Shown: positions 33,607 to 46,230, counted from the stretch's first letter. The stretch is 64,000 nt of DNA from Emydura subglobosa (GCA_007922225.1 ML680053.1:19454694-19518693); one strand, 5' to 3'. Numbers and translations: made by a program. Notes: generated by a model not told the origin, from the letters alone.

Positions 33607-35971
33607 TGTCACAGTTCAGGGCAACTGTACCTGTATTCCCTTTTCATGGTCCAGCAAGGGCACCCACTCTACACTGGCAAACCCACATCCGTCTCCCTCC
33701 TGACCAGGGTTTTTCCAGGCTGCACACTTCCCTGCCTATGAAGTGTTATTCCCAACAAGCCAGACAGCCAAAACAGATCAATGTCTGTGTTTTGCTTTCT
33801 CTTTAGGGCCTATAAATGGTGTAATTGCCTACAGTTGTAAGTCACCACACAGCACTTTCTAAGCTAGCACATTTATTCTTAAAGTGAAAGCATTAGAGAG
33901 AAAAACCTATTAAAACCATAAAAGAACCTACATGCATGCTAATAAACTTACCATAGAAACTCACCCCACACTCCATCGAGGGCTCTGATAAGTGATCAGC
34001 CTTTCAAATCCCATAAAGGGGCATTTTCTGTGATTACAAATTAATTAGAGCCTAAACTCAATGCAAGAACAATGATGGAACAGTCAGTGTCTTCTTTATG
34101 CAGCTTGGGCCTTTGATCCTTAGTCTCTGGGAACAAATAATCAGAAGACAATGGTCCCCTCCACAGAGCTTAACTTCAAAAGGCTGAGTTTTTGCATTAC
34201 CGGAGGGTAGTGTTACCCCAAAAATGAATTTTGGGACATTGCTATAATAAGCTGCCTATTACCCCCTTAGTCTGTTCTTTCCAAGGTAAAAGTTCCTAGG
34301 TTTGTTAAAGAAACACTAAAAGACATGGATATAATCTTTCGATAAAGCAATTGACACAGACAGTATTCTTTCCAAAATGAAGTATCTTTTTATTAAAGTA
34401 ACTAATAATCCCTACTACAATATGATCTAAAAATCCTAAACAAGCCACAAAACCCCTGAGATACGAATCCCTTATCCCAAGTTAAAGAGCACTTAAACTA
34501 CACGAGCATATAGTTTAAATGATTCTAAGCGAAGCAATTAGTTATAAGTGGCCAGTTTGCAACAAATTGCTGACAGCCAATCTTAAAATGCTTTAAAGTT
34601 TACATAGATATGTTGCAATTAATAACAGAATTTTACTCATCAACACAAACACATAATATATAGGATTGGGGTGTGTGTGTGTTGATAAGAATGAGTGACA
34701 CATTAACTCTATATACTATCTCTTCTATACTTATATTAAACGCTAATTAAAAGAATAGTAAGCTTACTCTATAAGTCCACTCATGTTTCCTTTTAAAATT
34801 CACTACTACTGCTGCTGTTCAGTTCCTGGTCAGTCAGCTCTGCTCTACTTCAGTTTTCTTATCTCTCTCCCCCTGCAGCTTTTCTGACTTTTCTTGCTGT
34901 TTTCCCGACTGTCCCCGAACGTCTCTCTCTTTCTCAGAGGCAGACTCCGAAACTGTTGCTAGTAGGTGGCATTTTATGCTACATTGTAGCTCTCTTTACC
35001 TTTCAGTTTCTAGAAGCAATTACTTCACTCGCACATGCTCCGTCTTAACCATTACCTCCAAATTCCGATTGACAGCTCTGATCTTTAAAAGAAGTCATGA
35101 CTGGTATGAATGGGTTCTGACCATCCAACTGCTCAGCTAAGCCCTGGTCTACACTTACCTGGCGATTCGGCGGCAGTCAGCGGGAGTTACGCAAACTACG
35201 CAGAGTAGCTTGCGTAACTCACGTCGACTGCTCCACTTCCCTTCTGCGCGGTCTAGACTGCGCTGTGCTGATGGGAACAGCGTTCCCGTCGATGCAGCGT
35301 TACGCTACTTGAGGGGGTGGTTTACCAGCGTCTACTTCCTGATCGATTGAGCGGGTCTACACTGACCGCTCAATCGATCCAGAAAGATCGATCTGGCGGC
35401 AGCGAATTTGCCACCGTCAGTATAAACATGGCCTAACTGATCTCTCTGCCCCTTACTGCACATGTTCATAGCCACCAATATTGCACATGCTCACTCTTGT
35501 CATTTACCTCAGAGCTGTGATTCTGCCAATCCACACACACATACTTTGCTTTTCGTAGGGCACCATTTTAAAAATCCTAGGTTTTCACTGAGCACGCTCA
35601 GGGTCTGCAGCATTCACTTCAGGGTGAAATGATTTTTTGCTTATTCAGAATAGAGATCAGAAATAAAAAGTAGAGACTGGAGACTTTTCTCTAGAATTAG
35701 TACATTTGAACTCACCTCCCGCTAGAAACTTCCTGGGAAACCCACTTAGCTTTGTTTGTTCCAAAAGTTCATTCTTGTCTGGCATATTGTTTCAAATAGG
35801 CTTTTGAAGTTCATAACGTTTCATAGGGTTCACACTGATCACAACTCCCCCTTAAAGAAGTTATATACAATTCCACTATAATACATAAACTGTGCATTTG
35901 TAATACAATGGACTCTAAAGCTACTTAAACTTAATTCCTGCATATTGCAGGACATTGTCATATCTGTCACA
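33607..35971 (-). mobile_element. Long ERV-type LTR, antisense, carrying a nested MITE
   Basis: On the plus strand it runs from TGTCACAG to ATCTGTCACA, so both ends carry inverted TGTGACA-type termini. It is flanked by ATGCC (33602-33606) and ATGCT (35972-35976), a 5-bp duplication with one change. A minus-strand AATAAA appears as 'ttttatta' near 34388. After removing the MITE at 35141-35433 the length is about 2.07 kb, long for an LTR, so it might be two joined LTR pieces. No gag, pol or env homology was seen. Confidence 0.6.
35141..35433. mobile_element. MITE-like element nested in the LTR
   Basis: Starts GCCCTGGTCTACACT and ends with GGCCATGTTTATACT on the other strand. TAA flanks both sides (35138-35140 and 35434-35436). 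It is the inverse-orientation relative of 7439-7732; the 'gggagttacgcaaactac' and 'gtagcttgcgtaactc' arms form an imperfect hairpin at the same internal position. Its presence in the LTR shows it transposed later than that LTR. Confidence 0.75.
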
Positions 35972-35976
35972 ATGCT

Positions 35977-37212
35977 GATTTAAACTAGCTAAGGATCTGG
36001 CCCAAAAGTTTAATCCTGAGGACAATGAGCAGCAAGCAAAGAAGATTTGAGGAGCTGAGTATTGCTGCTCAGAATCATAAAGAGGCTTAGAAGCTGCCCA
36101 AAGTACAGCTGGTCAGGAAGAATTCATCTCCCCAATGATGGAAATATAGCAATATTTTTAAACTGTCCTGCTATGGGGTAACATATTGTAGCTCAATAAG
36201 ACATCGAACATTATTACTTAACATGTTGGATTTGATAACTTCTATCTTTTTAAAGATCTGTATCAAAACTTGCAGAAGAGGAGGCAATTTTGCACATACA
36301 AATAAGTTATTTCTAAAACATTTACGAATAATTTTGAAAACAAGTATCTCCAAACCAGATAGACTAGATTAATTTATACTACCCTCTCAGTGGTGTGGAT
36401 GTCTGCTTTAGAGTGGTCGCCTATAACATATTTCAGTTATGCTGTTGCAGTTAGCTAATATTCCAAATACTACTGTAATTTTATCTAACTTCCCAAATAC
36501 TTAGTAGAGGAAACAGCGAGAGAATTCTAGGTAACACTATTTAGATACATCACACAACTGAAACGATATTAATAGTGACCACTGTAATTCACTAAAGGAA
36601 ATTTTAATTGATACATTTTTTTAGAGTGTTTTACATATATAATTAGGGTTTCGCTCAGAAAATATCCACATTCTGCATCTTCTTTTTAGAAGAAATGATA
36701 TATGATTCACAAGTCAGGAATGAATATATCAGCTGTAGCAGAATATATATAATGTGCTTGGTGGAATTAAATTTTTATTTTTTATAACTGCAAGAGATAA
36801 CATCAATTTTGACTTTAATGCATTTTTTTATCAATTTAAATTTTCACATTAGCACAAACTCATGGGGGGGGGGTCAGACAATAATTATTTAATGACAGTA
36901 GATACTGAGATTCAAACAGTTAAAAATGTATAACAGCTAAAACACAAATTGTCAGCCTCACATGTCAATATATATGAAGTAAATATCTTCAAATCAAACT
37001 TTAATAAGTTCTCAAGAGGAATTTTTCTTACTTTGCCTATCTATACATTTTGTTCATTATTGATGGAAATATTTTGTCAGTTTGTGTGTACAGTGAAATT
37101 AACGATTACCAACATTTACTGATAAAAATTTAATCCTTCCAAGACTAATTAGATATATATATTATAAATGCATAATCTGTGGGTGCACCTAAAAAGTTTG
37201 TTTTATGTATAA
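35977..37212. other. AT-rich unassigned DNA
   Basis: No gene or repeat recognised. A short G run lies near 36864-36872. Confidence 0.4.
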
Positions 37213-37432
37213 CGGTGTTCCCCACTCAGAACAGGGAATAGCTCTGAAACCTCTAAAATCAGAATAAACTATTTAAGTGCATCTACCGTAAATACCACCA
37301 GAGGCCAAATTGCCTCCTTCCATGGGAAAACCCACCGGATGGCTTCTAGGGGGGAGGAAAAGTTGATGTCCCCTTGTGGAGGATTCTCACTTGTACAACA
37401 TGAACATCAGTTCATTCCTCATATCTGCAGAG
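37213..37432 (+). repeat. Direct repeat, copy 2
   Basis: Partner of 32253-32456, same orientation, 4.96 kb downstream. It runs from 'cagaacagggaatagctctg' to about 'ctcatatctgcagaggc'. Confidence 0.75.
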
Positions 37433-39016
37433 GCTTGAGGTAGATGATCAGGTCCTAATATTTAACATAAAGTTACTCCATTTGCCTTGCAGACTTTCTC
37501 AAGGAGGCTTTGGCAGATAGATATACTAGAAAGGAGCTCAGGTTTTGATACGTTGATGAAGTACAAAGCAGTGGCACAAGGAGGCTTCTGCCAAACACTG
37601 ATTGCGTTGGATAAAGTTATGAGGAGGTCATATGGTTTTGCCCATTTGCCAGAACAGTCACATCAAGTGATGGTCAATGGCAATCTTTTTTACAGCCCCC
37701 TAATCAATGTTACACCCTGTCCTAGGCAACTCACCTTTTACTTGGTTCCATAAGTCTGAATTCTTTATTGTGGGCAACAGGCCAGCATTTTTATAACAAA
37801 TGGGAAAGAGCCTAGTGAGTGACGCTGTCTAATACATATGTAGAGCCTTCTTTAGCAACCTCATGCTGGCTAAAGTGCAGCAGAATCCAAAGCTTTTAGA
37901 TACATTTTCACAGTGGGATCTTTTGTTTATTGGGATTGAGTGCTGCTCAAAACCCTCGTTCAGTGATTTGACATGAACATTCTTCCTTTGTATTGTCAGT
38001 CACTAGATCCCGAATAGGCTATCTTTAACACAGCCTGGGCTAAATTTACAAAAAAGCGTGTTCAGGTGCCCGGATAGGAGCTTATTCCCGGATGCATCCC
38101 CAGATGGGTGCTTATGGGATTTTTGGAAGGGGAGGTGGCTGGAGGCACACGGAGCATGTGTGTGCTAAAGGCAGGCATGCTCAAAATGGCTGGTCTGTGG
38201 ACATGGTCTTGGAGATGAGCAAGCCTGAAACTGATGTTATGTGTGCTGAAGAGCCACTTGTGCTCACACGGCCAACTATTGGTGAGACTTGTGCAAGCCA
38301 GGAGGCGCAGTTTGAAATGGTTCTCCATTCAGTCCTCCACTGACTGTAGTTGAAAAAGGCAGCAGCTAAGGCATAATGGTACATAAAATGCTTATTTAAT
38401 TATGTTGTCTCGTTATGGTGTCCAGATAACTGACTCCACCATCACGTAAGTTTCAATTCATCCCTCAATCTGGTGCAAGGCATCTGAGAAGCAGAGTTTC
38501 TGTATGGTCAATGAGAAGAAAAATGTCATATAGGGACCATTGTGTTAATACTCATGATTAGCAAGTGATGCTGAGGACTAGGCAAACTCACCACTCCTCA
38601 TTCTTTGAGTGGGCTATTATTGTTCTGGAGCATGTTTTGGAATTTGGTAGGCTCCATGAGCCTCTCAGGCTGAATTATCACCCTATATTCTTCCTCATAT
38701 TATCTGGATGAGGGGGGAATCACTACCCGGAGGAGGTGATGGTCTGTCCAAGACTGTGTCTGGATTATAATGTCTTCTACGCCAATACAAAAGACTATGT
38801 TTCAACATAGTCTGAAGACTAGGTCTAATGATGATGATTTGGGCTGGATTGGAAATGACCTCTGAAAGGCCTAAGAAGTTGAGAGAAGAAATGAGGTATG
38901 GGGGTTTTTGCATCCTAGGCTTTTTCAATCTGAACATCGAAGTCCATTTCCCTAAAATAACACTGAATATATTGATGGTACTGGTCAAATATTGCAAGCT
39001 TTTACTACTGGCTAAC
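37433..39016. other. Unassigned DNA
   Basis: An 88-codon plus-strand frame at 37487-37753 begins just after the second direct-repeat copy but has no recognisable domain. Nothing else was identified. Confidence 0.35.
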
Positions 39017-39030
39017 TTAATTAAATGTAG

Positions 39031-39247
39031 AATAGTTCCAGAGGGGTAGCCATGTTAGTCTGTATACAGCAAAAACAACGAGAGTTCTGTGGCACTTTAA
39101 AGACTAACAAATGTAATATTTGTAGGCATAAGCTTTCGAGAGACTTCATCATCTGCATCTGAAGAAGAGAGCTGAAGTCTCTTGAAAGCTTATGCCTACA
39201 AATATTACATTTGTTAGTCTTTAAAGTGCCACAGAACTCTCGTTGTT
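39031..39247. mobile_element. Foldback Penelope-like terminal insertion
   Basis: The left part carries the same terminus as the element at 2722 ('gaggggtagccatgttagtc', 'tgtatacagcaaaaacaac'). Positions about 39076-39150 are then repeated as a near-perfect reverse complement at about 39173-39247. The whole 217 bp is flanked by an exact 14-bp direct repeat, TTAATTAAATGTAG (39017-39030 and 39248-39261). No coding sequence is present. The two arms have hardly diverged. Confidence 0.85.
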
Positions 39248-39429
39248 TTAATTAAATGTAGCAATGCCTATATGGCGAATTACTGTGCAACAAGCTGGTA
39301 TGCTCCACATTCACATTCTGGCTTTCCACACAGGGACTCACAGGGTAGACCAGCACTCACTGCCTTTGAGGCCCATGACCTAAAGCCTACCCATGTCCTA
39401 CTGAATAACTTAAACAGCTTCACGCTCAT

Positions 39430-39600
39430 CTTGCTGGCTATTGTGAATCCCATTCTTAGGTGCCTAACTCTCCCCATGCCTTGTAAAGGGAACCTGGGCT
39501 CCTAACTCAGGGCTGTGGATTTTACTATGCAGCAAAATGCCTAAAAGTTCAATGCTGTAACACCAAGGCCACGTCCTCTTTGTGGATCTGGCTCTCGAAC
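39430..39600. repeat. Dispersed repeat (family of 7283-7760), uninterrupted
   Basis: 'taggtgcctaactctcccca', 'aactcagggctgtggatttt' and 'tcctctttgtggatctggct' correspond to both halves of the 7.3-7.76 kb copy. Confidence 0.65.
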
Positions 39601-42030
39601 CTGTTATGAGATAAACTCCTAGTGTTAGCATTTTAAAACTTGTGACATTAGCAAGCTTGCATTGTCACTTCAAAGAAGTGGTAAGTCACCTTTAGCTAAG
39701 ATTAAAAATATGATGCACGTAATTCTGTAGTCTAGTCCGTGCATGGACCAAACACCTGAAACGTCCAGACTACAATTTATACTTGCATTGTCAGATAAAT
39801 ACACCTGCAGCCCTGTTTCTCTGAAGCAACAGTGACATCTTGTGGAAAATTAAGTTAATTTCTACTTTTTCATGCTTTAAACAATTTCTCAGTATATATT
39901 TAATATCCATTTAGTCAGTGCTACTTTTCAAACAGGTTATCAAAACTCAAGCTTAATTCACATAGAGTGAGACTGATTTTTTGTCTTCTTTCATTTCATT
40001 CAGATCTAGATTTGAAATCAACTTGAAGGGTAATATGTTTTAGGAGACATTTAGTTCAACAGTCATTTTGGGATAATTAAAGTGTCTTCTAATCACAAGA
40101 AATCCAAATCAGCAGATTCATGCTTTTGGATTGCTGATTAAATTATTCCGGTAACTTTACTCTCAGGAGTTGGTAGGTCACTTTCCTTAATGGATACTGA
40201 AGGATCTTTTGGTGAAGTTTAATATAATATGGCCCCTAGTGCTTTCCTCCAGTTGTGTTTAAGGAAGGGACACCAAGTGGGTTAAAAATAGCATAGCAGG
40301 GAGCAGCAGCTCTGCAGTTTGCTCCTTGTATCCTCATGGAAGCTGCTTTTCTGACCTACTGTGAAGCTTTTGCTCCATGGTTTGAGAAAGGACATGTCAG
40401 TAGATAGTACTGAATACTCATATTATACTCACACCACTGTGCACTTGCACGTGCCCTCTCCCCTCCCAGGTTAGTATTAATTACTCGTTGTGTCTTCGTC
40501 TTGCTGTGCTGCGATACACTCCTACCATGTCACAGTTTGAATACATATCACTGTCATGGATGTGTCTGAATGAGAACTCCTTCCCCCCCCCAACCCAGTG
40601 ATGGATGATGCCCAAGATAAGGGTGGCACTGCAAACAATGATTGGCACATGCACTCAAACCACACACAGCAGTGGATCATATTGTCAAAAAAATCTGGGA
40701 AGCTGAGGTCAGAGAAGTGTTTCTGTGGGGAATAAGGGACGTTAATGAGGAAGTGGGAAGCAATCTCTTCCCTCTCTTTCCTTCTGGGAACCGTCTTTGC
40801 CCACACACTGGGCATTGCTCTCCAGCATAGCTGAGGTTCTGGTCCAATCAATTTCCCACAGATATGTCCCTATAAAAGAGCAGTACATGTCAATAGAATT
40901 ATCCTGATTTATGTGGCAGCAAATCACTAGTTCCGAACACTGCAAACAGGAGAATTTTGAATCCAGGTCTGGATATAGGGCCAACCTTTGCAGCTCAGAG
41001 TCATCTCTACTATCTTTTATGGAAGATGGTTACTCTAAACAGATTGAGGGGGATACTGAATTGGTCCCTGAGAGGTGGTGGGAGAATCGAGAAATTCCTC
41101 ACTCTCTCTCCTAGCTACTGCTTGGCTCTAGCATGCATTGTGCATTTGCCACAAGATATATTGTGTAATATATGTATTGTGCAATATATTTCACAGCTAT
41201 ACTGGATACATAAGACTATTTGCTGTTTTGAAGCAGCTCCTTTACAGATCTAACTAGTGCCAGTTGTATCTTCCACTTTTTAATCTGTTCTGTTTTGGAC
41301 ATAGATACAATTTTAATGGCTTTGAATAAATTTCTGGGCACTGAACTGTCAAAAACTTGCAAGTTTATATCGCTCATACTAGCATAGCCACATGAGCAGA
41401 CATATACTTTTATTTAACTGGTTGCCTTCTGTTTACAACCAGCAGAGGGCATGTCAGGACTGATTTATGTAAATACACACAAATACAAAATTAAAAGCAA
41501 GACTAACATTTCCATAAAAAATAGTAATTTGCTGGCATTGAAGGAATCTTTATGAATTACATTTTATAAATTTAAAAAAATACTTGAGCATAAAGTTTTA
41601 AAACATAAAATTTAAACAGCTGATTCCTTATCTCTAAGCAAAATGCCATGTGCAACATTTACTCTAGTCACAGCTACCTTTCCAAAACTGGCATTTGTTT
41701 ATTGTGCATATTCAGAAACATCATGAAAATGATGTTTATGTATCCAAATGGGTATGTACTTTAACATCTGAGGCATAACACCTTTAAAAACCAAAAACAA
41801 CTATTGCATTGCTAAATGAGAACAGAAAATACCATGTCGGTCTATGCGAATGATTGTTTTATGTGCACTATATAATGAGTGAAAGGCCTATTTCAACATC
41901 ATTAACTATGTAAGTGCATGTCACATACTTACATGTTATGACTACTTATTCATCAGCGTATTTCTGCCTAGTGTTTTACCATCATAAAAAGGACGAGTAA
42001 GATCCTCAGCCATTGTAAAGCTACACAGTT
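39601..42030. other. AT-rich unassigned DNA
   Basis: Several short frames (for example 40522-40851 minus and 40957-41253 plus) without recognisable domains. No repeat assigned. Confidence 0.4.
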
Positions 42031-42342
42031 CTTTAATGGAGCGATGGACATTTACACCAGCTGAGGATCTGGCCAAGTGTGGATCTGTGCCATGAACAGT
42101 GTGTAGTCTAAACTGGAACAATATAATAGTCAATATAATTTGAATAAATAATAATTCACATCAAACTGGGCATGTAAAAATAAAGAAGTGATGAAAGATG
42201 GAAAGCTTTGTGGAAGTGGATTCTAAAGAGGACTGTGAAGGCACAATTGAAGGATGCTGAGCATAAGAATTAGGAGGCTGTTTCAGACCTAGAGGGATGC
42301 ATTCATAGGGGAGAAGCCAAGAGTGAGAGATGCCAACGTGGA

Positions 42343-43560
42343 GGCTTGGTCTGCACTAAGAATTTATGTTGGTTTAACTATGGCATTCAAAGGTGTAGAA
42401 AAATCCACATCCTTGAGTGCATATATAAATGAGGTCTGAGTGGTACTCCCCCTCCTCAGCAGCTGAAAGGGGGGCACTTTATTTGCATGGGCTTCGTATT
42501 TGTATGAGTACAATTAAGTACTCAGCATATTGCATAAGCACACTAGATGCTGAGCATGATGGGAAATGGTCAATATGTCTGGTATTGTGTTACAAATCAC
42601 TTTTGTGTTAACTGCAGCGGTAATGAAATTGTATGAACAAATGGCAGCAGATCTGTTCTGATGAAAAATTCACTCTCATCTAAACAGAGTCCCACAAGGG
42701 TGGCGGATGGATGTTTTAGCATTGTAAGAGCAGACGGGAGGGGGTGAGATGTCTCCTGTTGAGATTGCACTAGCCCTGGCAAAGGGCTACCCTCAGGCAT
42801 GGATTAACTATCTTCTCCCACTGTTAAAAGGTAGAATTAATTATTCCTCTTGGAGTCTTTTGTTCTGCTAAAAGCAGGGACATTGCTCCTGTGTCAGCAG
42901 AAGGTTTTCCCATGAGCTGAAAGCTGAAATTCACTAAGAGTTGAAATAACTAGAGGAACTGGGAAACCTTGCCTGACCACCAGGAGCGGGAGCCAGGAGA
43001 CGGCAGGATCCTGCAGACGACGGGAGCCAGTAGCAGGGACTCAGCGAGGTGCAGAGGTGGCAGGAGGCAGCAGCAGAGAGGACCTGGTCAAGCCCATGTC
43101 TGGCAGGAGCCTGCCAAAGGGGACTGGCTGAGCCCCCAACCGAGAGGTGGACACTGCAACTATGACAGTCAGTACAGGGGAAAGCAAGAAGGGAGAGGCC
43201 AAGGACACGCCCCCGTACTCTGGGGTGGGTTCAGCTCATTGAGTTCATTAATTCTGTTTGTGCTGGTTCCAAAACCAGGGCTGTGTTACTTCCTTCCTTT
43301 TTGTTAAAAGGTTTACTTTCTACACTCAGACTCTGTGCTTGTGAGAGGAGAAGTATTGCCTTTTGGGGGTGCCCAGGGGATAGTGTGTGATTTCCCAGGT
43401 GACTGGATGGGGGCTCGAGCCGATTTGGTGTTGTATCATTGACAGGGACCCGTAGAGAAGCTCTCCTGTCGCCATAGGTAGCATCTTCACTGAAGCACTA
43501 CAGCAGCGCAGCTGCACCAAAGTGGCTGCACCACTGCAGTGTCATAAGTGCACGCTTGCT
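42343..43560. mobile_element. MITE-like element, split by an LTR-like insertion
   Basis: The left end GGCTTGGTCTGCACTAAG leads into 'gtgtagaaaaatccacatcc'. The right part (43450-43560) reads 'gagaagctctcctgtcgcca', 'taggtagcatcttcactgaa', 'gcagctgcacc' and ends 'ataagtgcacgcttgc', the diverged inverse of the left end. These are the two ends of one inverted-repeat element with about 1 kb of other DNA between. The target duplication is not clear. Confidence 0.6.
42425..43452 (+). mobile_element. LTR-like insertion, partial
   Basis: The 3' portion ('gttaaaaggtttactttcta', 'cactcagactctgtgcttgt', 'ggggtgcccaggggatagtg', 'gggggctcgagccg') resembles the R-U5 part of a reptile LTR I recognise. Purine-rich GC sequence (42980-43210) precedes it. 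Ends and target duplication could not be fixed, and part of the host element is lost at the junction. Confidence 0.4.
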
Positions 43561-43830
43561 TGAAGAGAGGAGAGAGAGGAGAAAATGGGAGCAGAGATGT
43601 TAAACAGGGGCAAGGTTGTATAGAGCCCTGAAAATGAAAATGAGACATTTGAACTAGGTATTGAAAAGACAGTGCAAGGATTTCAGGAGGAAGATGAGGT
43701 GCTCAGGCCAGTAAGAGGAAGCTTCTGTTAGACTGAAGGGAACAGAGACTTGAGGTGTGGGCCACGGATCACAAGGTTGCTGGAGCAGTAGTCAAGACAA
43801 TAGATAATCAAGGTATGATGTTTAAATAAT

Positions 43831-44236
43831 AGCTAATTACACATCCTCTGATTGTAATGCTTTGTTCTCCATTTCCTACTTTTCCACTGGCAAAAGTGAG
43901 GTCAAGTGCTAAAAATCTGGCCTTAAAGGCCCGGTGTTTAAAAATGTGCACGCACAACAGCACTCAGTTACACAAAGTGGGTATTTGAACATGCACATCT
44001 TGATTTGAACATACGGTTGTGCTAGTTGTGCTTGTAAACCAGCACACTTTCAGTTTTGAAACTCAAGCCCTAAAGATCTTTTCCATCAAAGAAGCTTGCT
44101 GTCACATGGTGGGGCTGCCCCCCCCCCCCCTCCGTCCCCCAGAGAGCTGGGCTTTGCCCCATCTGTGCCGATCTGTTGATCTTGTCACACTTGTCCTGGT
44201 GTCCTGAGCAAAACTTGTGCCTGATATTATAATCAA
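43831..44236. other. Unassigned DNA
   Basis: Nothing recognised apart from a C run at about 44118-44129. Confidence 0.35.
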
Positions 44237-44484
44237 GGGCTTGTCTATGCACACTACAAAGGTATGAATGCTAATGTGCACCAATGAGTTGGGCACTAAC
44301 GGCCCATATAGACCCTGCTGGAACACACAAAAGGTCCATTAGTGCACATTAACATGGAGCTGTAACACATTAATGCATAATAGGGAACTATTAGTGCACA
44401 CCAGCAGGATCTACATGAGTCTGTTAGTGCACAAAATATTGATGTGCTTTAGAATTCACACCTGTGTAGCGCACACACAAGCCC
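44237..44484. mobile_element. MITE-like element with GGGCTTGT termini
   Basis: The left end GGGCTTGTCTATGCACAC matches, inverted, the right end GGGCTTGTGTGTGCGCTAC. The interior alternates 'attagtgcaca' and 'ctaatgtgcac' words. Non-coding; no clear target duplication. Confidence 0.65.
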
Positions 44485-45263
44485 CAGCTTTTTCACCAGG
44501 CAGCTATCTTCCCCTGCTCAGGAGACTGCTTTTCAGTGGTGTTACATGTTTGGAATTGTTCATGACTTAAAGCACCATGAATGTATTGCAGTAAGTATAA
44601 TTTCCACAAGTGGTTTTGTAACATAAAAATATGGTTTGGGTTTTTTTAAATAGCATTAGAGCTAGATGCAATCTTCCTAATGTCAATAAAATTTTTATAA
44701 AACAGGAGAAAATATTTTGAATATATACCCCTCTGGTAAGTTAAACCACCATTTAAAAAAACAAATAAACAAAAAAAGCCCATGGGGAGAGGAAAGAAGC
44801 AAGAACCAGGTGTGACATTACTAGCCCCAAGACTTAATGCATACCTGGAAGGCATTCAGATACCAGAACAATGGATATGATCTAAGAACCTAAAGAAAGT
44901 AGAAAACAGTTTGTGACACTGCTGAATTTGACCCTTAAGTCATAGTATAATTTTCCAAACTACAAATCCTATAGACATTTTACATATTCCAAAATGACTT
45001 AGCATCAAGAACCTGAATAACTGGTTCTCATGTAAAACTATCTTTAAATAATATTACATTTGGCAAGTTATCTTCCAGTGGGGAATTCCCAGTGAATTGA
45101 GTAAGGTGATACTAATCTAATCAAAAGAACACTATGATGACAATGCCAGAGGAGAGTCAAGAAGTGGTTGCTGGTGGGTGACTGATAATCAAGTTTCACT
45201 TTCAGAGTGATCTAGCTAATTGTGTAATTTGCCCAGGGTCACCTCTAATTCCACCTAAAAATA
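44485..45263. other. AT-rich unassigned DNA
   Basis: Nothing recognised. Confidence 0.4.
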
Positions 45264-45643
45264 GCCAAAATTTTCAAATATAAGTACCTAAAATTAAGCC
45301 CCTAAATCCATATTTAGGTGCATATAGTTGAAATTTTCCAAAGCACCTAGAGTGACTTAGGAGCACAAGTCCCAAACTACTCGATGAAGAGCTGCTGACT
45401 GAAGTTAATTCCTGGAAAGACTGAGATGATCAAGGGAAAAACAAGGAAGCACTTTGAAGAACTTGACACTGACTTTGGAACAGGTTAGTCTGGTCCTTAG
45501 TACTGAATATTTCTAGACTACATAAATAGCTACGTAAATAGCATTGGTGGATTAAAAATGTTCCTATGTCTTAAGGGCCAAAATATGCTTAAATATGAAC
45601 TTAGGAGCTATACTTTAGGCACCTACTTTTGAAAACTTTTGGC
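45264..45643. mobile_element. Inverted-repeat element ('gccaaaattttcaaa' family)
   Basis: The left arm 'gccaaaattttcaaatataa' with 'cccctaaatccatatttagg' is mirrored by 'cttaaatatgaacttaggag', 'ctttaggcacctacttttg' and 'gaaaacttttggc' at the right. The inner region is unique. The same family occurs as a compact palindrome at 50064-50163 and in decayed form at 9880. Confidence 0.65.
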
Positions 45644-45654
45644 CACTGACAATA

Positions 45655-46230
45655 TCTTGGACCCCTCCCAGTCAGGCTTTAGGACAGGACATAGTACAGA
45701 ATTAGTGCTGGGGGCATTAATGGGTCTCCTTTTGACCATGGACAAAGGTCATGTGTCCACATTTGCCTCTCCAATGGACTTGATACTGGCAACCATGTAA
45801 TCCTGCTGTTTCATCTCAGACTGGGGAAGGGGGTGGAGTTAATCGGATTGTTCTGAGATGGCATCAATCATTCATCTAAATCCACACCCAGAGAAATGTG
45901 CTGAACACTTATTCTGTCACCTTCAAAATTCTTATCTGTGGAGTCTCACAAGGATTTATCCTCTCCTCTATCCCATCATTCAGTTATGTGAATCCCTTAG
46001 GGCAGAATGTGAAACAGCATGATCTAAAATGCCAGCAATAGGCAGATGTGCCTTAGCTGTACACCACTTTCACATCAGAGGCAAGCAGCACCCTCTCCCA
46101 GTTACCTAAAGGTCTAAATGAGATGAAGGGCAGCTGGCTGAAAAAGTATTCTGGAAAGATTGAAGTAAGAGGGGGAAGAGAGCAGCAATTTAAAGAACTT
46201 GCCACTTATATAAATGCATCTACACTGAGG
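45655..46230 (+). pseudogene. L2-like LINE reverse transcriptase remnant
   Basis: Starting near 45655 the plus strand reads LDPSQSGFRTGHSTELVLGALM, an RT fingers segment found in L2/CR1-clade LINEs. Decayed pieces follow in the expected order: DKGHVSTFASPMDLILAT (motif A region, with the catalytic aspartate pattern damaged), LWSLTRIYPLLYP (motif B region, equivalent to GVPQGSVLSPLLFN), and a frame-shifted stretch 'cagcaataggcagatgtgcc' where the YADD-type motif C would be. It is too broken to encode a protein. Its C-terminal part is at 47470-47720. Confidence 0.6.

Larger units (their letters stand above)
42150..43830. repeat. Long dispersed repeat interrupted by nested elements
   Basis: 42150-42342 and 43561-43830 read as two parts of the long dispersed repeat also seen at 7838. 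The first holds 'ctgaggaggctg'-like words and 'agagtgagagatgccaacg'; the second holds 'gttgctggagcagtagtcaa' and 'gacaatagataatcaagg'. A MITE-like element (42343-43560) separates them. Confidence 0.45.
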
